From: Hermodice carunculata
Taxonomy: Eukaryota; Annelida; Polychaeta; Eunicida; Amphinomidae
Assembly (NCBI GenBank): GCA_964020975.1
Contig: OZ026628.1
Span: 14,539,079 to 14,603,078, forward strand
Reading direction: 5' to 3'
DNA length: 64,000 nucleotides
Positions 33,368 through 44,337 of the stretch are shown in pieces (position 1 is the first letter of the stretch; every line of letters starts with the position of its first letter). Made by a program: the position numbers and the translations under genes. The notes under the pieces are model-generated. The model ran no database searches, had not been told where the DNA came from, and worked only from the letters and a program-made list of their open reading frames with translations.

Positions 33368-34500
33368 TGAATGTCAGAGAGCACGACCAACAGGAGGAGG
33401 GGATACTGGATTGAAGAGATAAGAGGGAGTCAGATTGTGGTTCATTTTTTAAAAGAAGACAGGCTTGAAGTATTTACGTCTGTCTGCAAGGGTTGAGCAC
33501 CTAAGTTAACGAAGTAAGTTAACATGTGATGTATGTTTCAAAGCACTAGTACAAATTTTAGTGGCATCATACTGAATTGATTCCAAGCGATCAGAGAGCA
33601 CGTCACCACAGTTGGTGAATAATACACAGCCGTACTCAAGTATTGGGTGGATCAAAGAACAGTATAGTTTGACCAGAGATTTGCATGATAGTTTATACTT
33701 GAACCTACGGCGTAAGGAAATTCTTTAACCTGCTTTATGGTTAATCAGTGTGATATGGGCATGCAAACATAAGTCACCACTCAAGGTGATACCAAGATGT
33801 GTATGGCTGCCTGCTTCAGGTATCGAAGACACACGCAAAAAACAGGGAGATAATGAGGTTAAATTTGTTTCACAGAAAATATAACAGATAGTGATTTGGT
33901 GGCATTGAATAACACTGGCCATAGCCTGCCTCAGTACGTTATTAAAGACAGTTTGGTAGTCAGGTGACGTGAGGATTTAACAGGAGGTGTGGACAATTTC
34001 GAGTATGCTAGTATCATCAGCGAGCAATCTCACTTCTCACGTGAGATTGTCCACTAGGTCATTTACATAAACCACACATAGGAGAGGCCCAAAGATAGGG
34101 CCCTGAGGCATCCCAGCCTGGACTGGAAGTTATCAGAAGATTCACCATGAATAGTGACTCTTTGGAGGCGTTTACGAGGTAGCTTTCGACCCAGGTAACA
34201 AGATTATCGCATATACCAAGCTGCTTCAGTTTAAAGAGGAGTCTAGGGTGTCATACCTCGTCGAACGCCTTAGAGGCATTAAGAGAAATATCATTTTGGC
34301 CTCTTACTGTTGTAGATAATATAAGGTGTAAGTATGTGTGTAGACAAGTTCATTGATTGTTGAGTCGCCTGCCTTGAAACCTGAATTTTTAGATGTAAGG
34401 AGATTGCTTACAGTAAAATATTCCTAGAGGGCATTAAACACTGTGCATCCAAAGGCTTTAGAAACATTACAGAGTAAGGATATTGGCCTATAGTTACTTT

Positions 34501-35130
34501 TTATGTGTGTGTTAGATTTTTTTCAAAAACAGGACAAATATTGGAATGTCTGCAGGATGAGGGAAAGTAAGCTTGGTTAAGAGAAAGTTTAATAAATATT
34601 TTGTTATGAGGATTACAGATGAAGTGAGCAGTATTTTTGTGAAGGATGTTGCTAATATTGTCAGGCCCGGTTGCAGAAGTAACTCTAAGAGACAATAGTA
34701 CTTTCAAAACATCCTGCTCACTAAACATGATTTCAGTTAGTCTATACTCAGCACGGTGACTAAATTCAGGCATTGGTGGGGAGTAAGTGTCAGGAGAAGT
34801 TGTGCATGGACTAGCAAAACAGGTATTAGAATTATCACATTTCTTTACATTGCAAGATATAATTTGGTCGTTTTCAATTATTGGAGGAAAATCCCGGTGG
34901 GTTTTACATTCCAGGACAGACTTAGACAAGCTTCGCTATTGGTTTGGATTTATTTTGTTACCGTCCAGTTTAGAACGTAATTGATTAAAGTAAGATCGAA
35001 TCGATTTTCGAATTTTGTTAAGTGCATGGTTATTTGCACTCTTGCAAAACTGGTAAAAGGTGTTGACCTTCGTGGAAACCTCGAGTGTATAGGGACGTGG
35101 CATGTTAGCTATACTCTTAAAACACTTCAA
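34501..35130 (-). pseudogene. Linker and reverse transcriptase N-terminus of the decayed CR1-like LINE
   Basis: Two minus-strand frames (34936-35130 and 34501-34929) match consecutive parts of the protein at 3216-6560. The matches run from the linker before the reverse transcriptase through VEKCEVFNNYFA (here VKKCDNSNTCFA) to TGPDG (here TGPDN) and CPVFKKN (here CPVFEKN). Confidence 0.8.
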
Positions 35131-35830
35131 TACCCAATTGCTGAAAGTAATAATTTTTTTATCTTGTTATTAATCCAAGGCTTGTCAGAGGGTCTCACGA
35201 TGACTTCTGTAAAGGGTATAAATTCCCTGGCAGTGGAAAGAAGCAATTCTGACCAATACATAACGATGTCGTCGAGGTTATCAGAGACTTCATGAGCTGT
35301 GTTCAAAGGTGCTGAAAAGGGAGTAGAATTAAGTTCTGGGACTGGCTTTATTGTAATCCCAAAAATGGCGTTTTAACGGACGGTCTTTAAAGTGTGATAG
35401 GGGGAGAGAGCAGAATACTATCGCATCATCAGAATTTGAAAGAAGAATAGGACCACCACTGCTAAGTACCAGGCCAGGAGTGTCAGTGCTAATAAGATCA
35501 AGCAGGTTTTCTGAGTATTCACGCTGTAGAGATTGAAGTATTTAAAGACTCAAGAAAGGCATCCTGTATTTCAGCAGGACTAGCCAGGAGGCCAATAATA
35601 ATTTCCAATCAGTAAAACCCCATGTTTTGTTGTAATCTCAATCCAGATGCACTCTGAGTTAATGTCCTCTAAATCAGTGCACCTTGGACACTGTAATAAA
35701 GAAGAAACATATGTAAGGATCCCTATCCCTCGTCCTGTGTGACGGTCTTTGTGAAATGTGGTTGGACCATGACTGACTGAGCCTTCTAAAAGTGCAACTG
35801 TGCTGACCAGTCAGTTAAGCCTAAAATTGC

Positions 35831-36261
35831 GCAACCAAGGATTTTGGAGCATATTTAAAACATTTTTTAAATATTTACATTGAGTTTAATTTGCGTGTCT
35901 CGAGAATGAAAATGCCCTTTGCACTGTCATCGTTATTGCAGTTTTAATGGTCATAGACCGAAGATAAGTTTCATTTCAGTCCCCGCATACAAGTACCTTG
36001 ATCACATTTCTCCATAAACAGTGCGTCTATTTTTATTTCAGAAAGTTAAATAATGTTCTTGATGCAGCAGAACTCTAGTGCCAGTTAACAAGATGTGCTG
36101 CAATTTTTGCATCGCAGGAAGTTACGAATTGTGCTTTAATGCATAGTAAAGTTTTCTTTTGTAAATATTTGCTTTCGATGTTAGGGCTGTCTTTAGCTTA
36201 TCTTAAGAAATGCTCATTTAATTATCTTTGGAGTCCATCTCGGTCTCTCTTTTCTCCCTCT
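35831..36261. other. No gene recognised
   Basis: AT-rich flank between the decayed LINE and the TA-rich microsatellite; nothing else seen. Confidence 0.4.
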
Positions 36262-36482
36262 ATATACATACATATATATATACATATATACATATATATA
36301 TACATATATACATATATATATACATATATATACACATATATATATTGATATATATATATGTATATATATACACATATATATACTACTGCTACTACTACTA
36401 CTAGTAATAATTATAATAAACTGGAGCATGTAGCTACTTTCTGCACATGCAAACACATACACACAAACACATACACACACAA

Positions 36483-36513
<31 letters not shown>

Positions 36514-36565
36514 CCCTGTATATATATATGTATATATTTGTTTGTGTGTAAATGTATATATATAT
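36262..36565. repeat. TA/TACA and CA microsatellites
   Basis: TATATACA-type units (36262-36392), a TAC/ACT patch, then CACACA (36458-36497) and TATATA up to the start of the pogo-like element. Confidence 0.95.
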
Positions 36566-36566
36566 A

Positions 36567-37377
36567 CAGTCAGACCGCGTTTATCTGGCACTATCTGTTT
36601 TTGATCATTTTGCCGGATTAGCAAGGCAAATCAGAGTATAATTACCAGGAAATATAGAGAATAAGAGACTAAATTTGCACCTAACAATGAGTCAATAAAA
36701 ACATAATCACATACACGTATGACCAATCAGATGAAATTTAAAAAACGAAACGTGCATATTATAGGGGAAAAAACAACTTTATTCAGTGTATTCATATCCA
36801 TATGTACAATTAATGTTAGGTTCAAAATTACTGAGCGAGCGGGCATATATGTCCCAACCCTAATGTATATCTCACACATGTATTTGGACATATTTTGTCT
36901 TTAATAGCTTATTTTAGCACAAAGAATTCCGAAATCTTTTTTTGTTTACTGCGCTCACTTTTCATATCTTTTAACTGTTCTTCTCTGCGCCGAACTTTTG
37001 CGACGTCGTCACCACAAAATCCTTCATTGGATTCTGGCCATTGCAATGAACTTTAACCATTTAAGACGGGAACAATGAAACATCTTATCAACACGGAACC
37101 TGTTTGGAACACATCAGGTGATTGTTGATTTTGCGGTACGGCGGAATAAGGTATGTTATTGCAAGGTATATGCTCCATTGAATATCAAGTGACGGATTAA
37201 AGAGGCAAATTACATTGAAAAAAGCCCTTTTGTTCTGCAATTAACATGCCGGTGACGAAATTCAAGGGTGCCGGATTATCATGTAGTAAATCAATGGGGG
37301 AAATCCGTTCACAGCTCATTCCTGCCGAATTTCAAGGGTGCCGAATTATCGAGTGACGGTTAAAGGCGGCCTGACTG
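36567..37377. mobile_element. pogo/Tigger-like non-autonomous DNA transposon (811 bp)
   Basis: The left end CAGTCAGACCGCGTTTAT and the right end (inverted: CAGTCAGGCCGCCTTTAA) are terminal inverted repeats flanked by TA, the Tc1/mariner target. Ends of the CAGT.....CCGC.TTTA type followed by CCGG/CGGCA words are like pogo/Tigger elements. Inside, TTCAAGGGTGCCG(G/A)ATTATC occurs twice near the right end (37259-37279 and 37331-37350). No transposase frame is present, so it was moved by an enzyme encoded elsewhere. Confidence 0.8.
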
Positions 37378-37379
37378 TA

Positions 37380-37403
37380 TATATGTATATATTTGTGTGT
37401 GTG

Positions 37404-37443
<40 letters not shown>
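37380..37443. repeat. TA/TG microsatellite
   Basis: The first 45 bases repeat the sequence that lies just left of the pogo-like element; TA units continue to 37443. Confidence 0.9.
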
Positions 37444-37449
<6 letters not shown>

Positions 37450-37669
37450 ATAAGAAGTTGTTCTATACTATTTAGTAATTATGTTTGGTTTGATACGTAT
37501 TCTGCATTCATATTTAAGTTGGGCATTTATAAGCCAAACTTTACTTATTTCGCTAATTCATTATTTGCCACGTTCATGTTTAGGCATTATTATATATGTT
37601 GTCTTTGCTGAATGTAAAGCTAAGACAAAGTGTTGGTACTCAAGGATACATGAATGGGTACAGGCTCTG

Positions 37670-37868
37670 AATCATGTTCTGAGTTATTCCTGCTGGAAAC
37701 CCTTTAATTTATTTGGGATAATGCAGCCTACGTTAAATTTCAACAGAAGAACGTGTGTAATATGGATAATAGTACTACCATATGTATAGACAGTGACAGG
37801 TTAGCTTATGGAGAGTAAAGAGTTCAGACTGCAGAAGAGGGTAATTTACATACTAGGAAGTGCTTCTG
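37670..37868 (-). repeat. Dispersed repeat family A, copy 2
   Basis: The reverse complement matches 1640-1860 almost end to end, including the CAAATAAATTAAAGGGT and CTTTACTCTCCATAAGCTA words. It directly abuts the TACA microsatellite at the edge of duplicated block copy 2. Confidence 0.75.
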
Positions 37869-37891
37869 GGCAAAAGGACGCAAATACAATA

Positions 37892-37954
37892 TATACATAC
37901 GTACGTACATACATACATACATACATACATACATACATACATACATACATACAT
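37892..37954. repeat. TACA/TACG microsatellite
   Basis: TACG then TACA units at the left edge of block copy 2; the same type of repeat flanks block copy 1. Confidence 0.95.
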
Positions 37955-40900
37955 GGATAACCTTGGGGCAGATTGAGTAGCCCTCATGGCTCTTTACATT
38001 AGTTTCCCTGTGCTTAAAAAAACATAGTAGATGTGTTTTTTTTAAATGAGGAAGTACTAGATTATTTGCCAATGAAAGACATTTTAGATCTAACTAGTGC
38101 GACAGTAATATGCTTTCTGGTAATGATTCATCGTGGGGGTAGTTTACTCAGCTCCCTTTTTCATTCTTTAGCCGGAAGGTGTTAGTCACGACCCTGCACC
38201 AAGACATCTTTTTCGTCTGCATGCTAGTCTAGGCTTCTCCTTTATGTTGTTTGCCAGAGGACCAGACTGCTTCTGTGGATATTAGCTCAGCATCTCCACT
38301 CTCACAATAATATATTGCTGGCAAATTAGTTCAACAGCCTACAGTAATTTTTATTCTCCAAATAACACGTAACATGTTTCCCTATATTTTATAATTACCC
38401 TAAGACACCCCACGTGAGACGCACAGGTAGGCTGCACAAGCGTGGAACTCTTGAAGCCAAACTTTTTTTCCTTTTCAGTCGCATGGGTGTTTACCTCGGG
38501 GGGGGGGGGGGGGGTACACTGTATGTATGTATTTAGCCTATTTGTGTTCATTATATTGCATTTGACTAATGGCTCGAAACAATAAAAGTGTAAAATTTGT
38601 AAACATAGTTTTATTACATATGCCAACGCTCACTGCATGCCCGCCCACTGATACAAATGATCCTTGTTTTTGTCAACATTAATATCCCCAGTGGATGCTC
38701 ACAAATAAATCATAACATCGATATTATACTAAAAACCGTTGCTGTTATCACAACACTTACTGAACTTGAAAAGAAAAGAATAAAACACTAGGCCTTTTAC
38801 TAATCTAGAAATCATTTCTTCTGTATGTGTCTGTAAAAAGATAAAATAAAGAAACTGTCTATGTGTTGTAAATTATTCATACGTTCTTGAGATTGATTCA
38901 ACTCAAAACTGTTGGTTATATAGTAACAATTGAATCACTCAGACTGTAGTATTCAAGATCATTTGTTTGCTGCAGAATTTACAATTAACAATGGGGAACT
39001 TAACAGAGAAGATACATAAACTAAAGCTTGTAAAATTGAGTCAATCTTCCGTGGAAAACAAATTTCATTATAGAATTAATTGCAAGTATGTAATACTGTG
39101 AGCATGATACAATGCGTGTAGAATGGGTGCGCTAATATCTTGCATGGATTCTCCTGTATAGATGCCGGTTACGATGAAGTTTGGAAGCAAAACTTAATCA
39201 AAATTAGTGGAATGACATCACATTCACATTTCTCGTGATTGAACCTTATATTAACCCTTTCGCCCTTAAACCGGGCAAATCCGGCTGGTGGTCAAATGTC
39301 GTCTGCTTCAGTGTTTGCAACTAATTTCAACACTGACGAAGAACAATTTGACTGAGAAATGTACATGAGACTTATCACGATCACATGCTGCAGGTCAACA
39401 GCTTTCCGTAGCATTGGTTTGGCACTTAGTACGAAACACATGCCAATAATTTTAGTTTGACAGAAGAAAGAATGTTCCCGGCATACGACTTTCTTCAGTC
39501 TTCTTTTAGTACATTGCACCCAAAGCTAATCAAGGATAGCTGTTGCCTCAGCCTCCCATATGGAGAAATCTGTAAAGAAAAATCTCAACAGTGGTTTTAG
39601 ACTCTGCAGGGTAGGCCGTTTCTATTACACACGATATTCACAAAAAATGTACAGATGCATTTGGCTTCTCTACACTTGTGGTGAGCGTGGCGCGACTTTT
39701 TGAAATGCTTTTTTCCCAGTTTGTCTCAGAACTTTGGACTTAATGCATCTCTTTCATAATGCAAATATTAATAGCATCAGGTACAAGTTAAAACAACACA
39801 TCACAAAAAGAAACATACATATGAATGTACAACAAAATAGCAACAGATAAATTTTTTATAATTGATATAATTGTTAAGTGCACAAATTATTGAACTTATT
39901 TAAATTTATGCATACGTGCTGCGATTACGTGTTTGCCTTAGCGGTAAACATGGGCCTATGATTGATCACTATCAAGACAGAAGTCAATATGTCAGGTTTG
40001 TCGCGTCCTTATAATAACGCTAACATTTCACAAGAGTTCACATAAGTTGTTTTCTGCGCCTAGGCTTAACGGGACCTCTCAGCGCAAATTCGTAATAAAA
40101 ATGTTCTTAAAACTGATGTAGCCTTGTGTCTGTTAATCGTTGTGTTACATTTTAAGAGATTCCAGTCTTATGTTAATTACTAATTCTTCTAAATGAATAA
40201 TTGGTTTGTTTTCCAAATGTGTATCCAGCCTATTTGTAATTTTTTTTATTGATGGTGCAGTAACCACATGATCTGACAGACAGTTCCAAACAGTTACACA
40301 TCCATCTGTTAAACCGTATTTCCTAATATTTAGGTTGCACTGTTTTTTTTCAGTTTTAAAGTATTGCCTCTGGTTGTGGAATGTGTATAACTTTCAAATA
40401 ACCAGGTACTGTTGTCTTTTCATGCACATAATTTGGACTGTGAGCCGTAAATGTTTCAGTCATATCACCGCTTGCTCTTCTTTACGTCAGTGTAGGAATG
40501 TTTAATCTCTCCAATCTTTCCATAAATGACAGGTCTCATAAAAAAGGAATTAACTTTCTTGCTATTTAGATATTTTCAAGTGCTTCCAGGTTTTTTTTTT
40601 TCAAATGAAAACTCCAAAACCTCTAAACATATATGCATGTATTTCCCGATTTTTTTCCTGATTTTTCTAATTCATTGAAAGGCAGGCAATAACAACTGAA
40701 CCATGTCAACAAATCGGGTGAGAATCAACCTCAGTTGCTTTTCCGCCAGCAAGTTCAATGAGAATACAACAGTCAATTAAGGAGTCGGGAAATTGGAAAA
40801 GCACAAATATCATGAGGAAAAAGATAGAAAATTGGTTTGGAACAAACATATGTAGACACACCCAACGCACATCCCCACCAAGTTTGTGGTACATCTACAT

Positions 40901-43105
40901 CACTGGTTAGTTGAGGATAGAGAAGATCTGAACCAATAAAAGACACGGTTGACAGAGAGAAACCTGCCGCACACCTATCCTATAAGCTGAGCTGACTGAC
41001 AAGTCAGGTAAGAAAAAATAGCACCTGGTTTCATTTGCAAATAACCAATAATCTGATAAACTTGTGGGTGAGGCCTGCTGATTCCCGTTTACCGAGACTA
41101 CGGATGAGATCTGCATGTATCATTGATTGGGACGTGAGAGTGTAGCTGGGGGGTCATTGCAGGCAAACACTTAGTCGCCTGCAGACGTATGACTGCGAGC
41201 GTTCCACGACAACCCGGTTCCAGGACTGTATACATGAAAGGAGACAAACCACACAGTGGACACCCTTAACAGGTTTGTGATTGCGGAACTGGGTAAGGCA
41301 TGTTGACGATAAAAAGGCATAGTGACAGATATAAGTTGTGTGTAAAACGTAATATGAAAGAGAGGGATCTGAATATTCGCGACTATGAAACTGTAAATGT
41401 AGCAGTTCATTGCATACACTTCGATAAGGTTAACAAGTGGGTGACAAATCTTATTTGATCATGAAGAGTTAACATTTCTAGTTTGTCAGTTACAAAAAAT
41501 GTTAATAAATTTTAACAAGTGTAGGTCCCTCTACCTCTTTTGTTTTAATAAAAACGACCTCCGGTTTGCTCGTGTCGTTTGACCTCAGTAGACGGATATG
41601 CGCAAGAGCTTTTCTTTTTTTATGACAGTCATGAGCGCATTGGCTATGATTCGGTTCAGTGGCGCGCACTATGTAGTTTGACATCTAGTCTTCATCAGTT
41701 TGTACATATGAGCTGAGGAGATATGTAGACCTAGAAAAGTCAAGCCTGCAATATACATAATTCTGATACAGTGTACAATGACAGAGAAATTATCATCAGC
41801 TTTTCACTAAGAATTAATATATTGCCTATTTCTGTATATGCATAATACGTGTATAAAAAAGTGGACGAGTCAAGATTTTTCTTGACAAATTCTGAATATA
41901 TCACGGCATGCCTACCAAAAAAAAAACAGTCAAATAATAACAAAAACAAAATAAAAGGTTAAATCATCACAATGTAAAAATATGTATTGACATACTACAG
42001 CCAATATAAGTATCTAGGAAACAAAAGAGCAATGTTGAAGTGGACTAAACCTGCAGTGACTGGAAAAATATTACTGTAGTGACAGTTTACGATTAATGAG
42101 AGGACAAACCGTGCTAGGATCTATGAGAACGCTTTACATCCTGTCATAAATAAATGAAATTGGTATTGTACACTTGCCCTTCATCTTTAAAAAAAACAGT
42201 CATGATTTTCGTTTTTTATTTGAACACATCAAGCAACTTTTTTCGGTTTTCCTTTTCTTTTCTTTGTAGTTTTTCAATAAGGAGCTGAATAAAATATCAA
42301 AACATGTAACATATTGTTGGCATAAATTATTTCTACAAGACAGGTTCCTGTCAAAGGAATAAAAGGAATAAAATATACACAAGATACAGGAATATATGGT
42401 TGAGGACAATTTTTTAAAAGGTGCACCGTTACAGACAAGTGCCCCCAGGCGTAATATCAGACAGTACATGTCGGTTTAAAAAAACTAGGAGGAGGGTCCC
42501 GGTTTCAAAATCTTTGTACATCAACTTCAAGAATATGTATGTTATGCGCTTCAGTGGCATACACGGTATGGTTTTTTTAAAAGGCCAGACAAGCTTGGAA
42601 TGTCTGAGAGAATTTCCCATTATTTGTGGTAACACGTTCCACCTGGCAAAATCCTTTTTTGGGTCTTGCTTCTGAGTGACGCTTGTCCTACCAACGCATT
42701 TAGTTTTACATCATTTTAGGGCCAAGAATATCCAAATATAGTAAGGTTAACGCTTTCAGTGCCATCTCTTGGACTGAGTCCACAGCTTCAGTGTCACTGT
42801 AGGCATGCTGATACTTGAACGAAAGGTCTTTTTACATGGAACATTTATCTGGCACACTTATAATTTAGAGATGTTCATTTTGCATAGTTTGACCTTGGTC
42901 GCAGTCGTCTTTGAAAGAGTTAACATTATGCTACATACACACATTTATAGACAAAAAAAGTCCCCAGCAAACACTTTTTCCAACAAGTGTTACCATTATT
43001 TTTCGAACTTTGTGGAAAGCAGTGAATTTTTTGGCATACCGTGCTTTAAAATGACTTGCACTTTCTGATTCGTTGACCAGAAGTGTTTGATAATTGTGTC
43101 ATTGC

Positions 43106-43108
<3 letters not shown>
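37954..43108 (+). repeat. Large duplicated block, copy 2 (about 5.2 kb)
   Basis: The counterpart of 27107-30905, in the same orientation and order. The extra length is mostly an insert at about 39710-41076, absent from copy 1. A G-run (38498-38515) stands where copy 1 has a short AGGGAG word. No conserved coding frame. Confidence 0.85.
39710..41076 (-). mobile_element. Insert in block copy 2 carrying LINE remains
   Basis: Copy 1 reads straight from the GACTTTTTGA word to TGATTCCCGTTTACC, whereas copy 2 has about 1.37 kb between them. Within it, 40180-40530 on the minus strand shows the C-terminal end of a CR1/L2-type reverse transcriptase: LERLNIPTLTYRRARGDMIE, then a stretch resembling the RKY...V..WN.L end motif. 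Exact insert ends and target duplication were not resolved. Confidence 0.55.
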
Positions 43109-43109
<1 letters not shown>

Positions 43110-43146
<37 letters not shown>

Positions 43147-43244
43147 AATAATACACAATTAAAAAGTTCGCGCCCCATTTTTCTAGGAATTTCTTTCTTT
43201 CTTTCTTCCTTTCTTTCTGTCTTCCTTCCTTCCTTCCTTCCTTC

Positions 43245-43278
<34 letters not shown>

Positions 43279-43305
43279 CTCTATCTTTCTCTCTATCTTT
43301 CTTTA
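43110..43305. repeat. GA microsatellite, then TTTC/TTCC microsatellite
   Basis: Pure GA (43110-43143), 45 bases of unique sequence, then TTTC, TTCC and TTTC/ATCT units. Spurious frames run through both strands. Confidence 0.95.
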
Positions 43306-43544
43306 CAGGCAAATTTGTCCGACATTTCATTTGAAAAGTGTTATACATAGAAACTCCAAAATTGGCATAATTAAACTTCTATAGATGAAGTCTCGCCTTT
43401 TTATTATTACAGGTCATGCTTTTCAAAATTATGCAAATGAGGGCCAATTAAAGTTTTAAGTCTTCAATATCTTAAATACTATAGTAGATGTGGTTCCGAG
43501 TGTATAGGAGTTCGATAATAGCAAGGCGAATTATCACTAATGCC

Positions 43545-44230
43545 AAGGTCATGTCAAGGTCAAAGGTCAATCTTAGGTCAAAATGTCATTTTAAAGCTCA
43601 AGGTCTACTTCAGGTTGAAGTCATATCAAGGTCAAAGGCCACTTTCAATGGAAGCTTTCTTCTAGCCATCACTTGTTCAATTTGTATCCAATTTTGAGCA
43701 TCTTGGGCTAAAATTGTAGCCATTGTAACACTGCATATATTGAAACTTCCATGTGACCCCTACGGGTCAAAAGTCAAAGTCATCTGGACCTTTGAAAGTT
43801 TCACCCAGTTATAATTCGGCCAATTTTCATCCAATTCTAATCATGTTGGACTTAAAAATTGTGGGTACTGTAACACTGTACATTTTTGCAATTCACATGT
43901 GACCTGTGTAGGTCAAAGGTCGAGGTCATTTTGACCTTTGAAAGTTTCATCCAGTCATAACTTTGCCAAATTCTATCCAATTCTTATCATGTTGGACTCA
44001 AATTGTAGGTATTGCAACACTGCACATTTTTATAAGAATATGTAACCCCCAAAGGGCAAAGTCAACGTCATTTGGCCCTTTGAAAGCTTCATCTTGCCAT
44101 AACTTGGTCAATTTTTATTCGATTTGGTTCATGTTGGGCTCAAATTGTGGGTATTGTAACATTGCGCAATTTACCTGTGACCTGTAAAGGTCAAGGTCAT
44201 TTGGACTTTGAAATTTAGATCCAGCTATAA
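43545..44230 (+). repeat. Tandem array of units of about 145 bp with AGGTCA motifs in H2
   Basis: The phrase CCTTTGAAAGTTTCATCCAG, with variants, recurs near 43640, 43790, 43938, 44078 and 44203. Each is followed by ATAACTT..CCAATT, ATCCAATT, CATGTTGG and GTA(C/T)TGTAACACTG. Between units lie AGGTCAAAGGTCA-type words. Confidence 0.85.
43557..43569 (+). promoter_or_regulatory. DR1-type nuclear-receptor motif AGGTCAAAGGTCA
   Basis: An exact direct repeat of AGGTCA with one-base spacing, the binding consensus of HNF4/RXR/COUP-TF-type receptors. Related words recur in the array (AAGGTCAAAGGCC near 43633, TAGGTCAAAGGTC near 43910). Whether any receptor binds is unknown; the motif may simply be part of the satellite. 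Confidence 0.35.
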
Positions 44231-44337
44231 GCTTATTGTAATGTGAAGTACCAAATGATAAAAGTTGTAGCATTTAATATTAACAACTTTTGAAGGCACA
44301 CAGACAGATTTGCTTTGAAGCAAATCTTTTTTTCTAG

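Larger units (their letters stand above)
32915..35830 (-). mobile_element. Decayed CR1-like LINE, minus strand
   Basis: It aligns piecewise with the CR1-like LINE at 3.2-7.1 kb. The endonuclease end lies at about 35400-35830 (a SPGLVLSSG-like stretch matching SPGYVLNSG). Then 34936-35130 gives KSIRSYFNQLRSKLDGNKINP, 34501-34929 gives the SATGPDN motif and NICPVFEKN, and 33725-33922 gives GSHTHLGITLS. Finally 32921-33367 matches the C-terminal FLPDAIKLWNKLPSDIRDS and HTQLRLGF stretches. The catalytic FADD core lies in the decayed part between 33.9 and 34.5 kb. Many stops and shifts; clearly dead and older than the plus-strand copy. Confidence 0.85.
43400..44337 (+). mobile_element. Helitron-like non-autonomous element H2 with a different satellite core
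   Basis: It shares with H1 (22660-24617) the 5' segment (TTATGCAAATGAGGG, TTCAATATCTTAAATACTAT) and the 3' end: TTGAAGGCACA, a ten-pair hairpin (AGATTTGCTT with AAGCAAATCT, loop TG, 44306-44327), T-run, CTAG at 44334-44337. The base after CTAG is A, not the T usual for Helitrons, which weakens the assignment a little. Its core is a 145-bp array unrelated in wording to that of H1. No enzyme frame. Confidence 0.65.

Noticed and set aside
36139-36624. Tyr/Ile/Thr-rich frames
   Set aside because: They are translations of TA, TACA and CA repeats.
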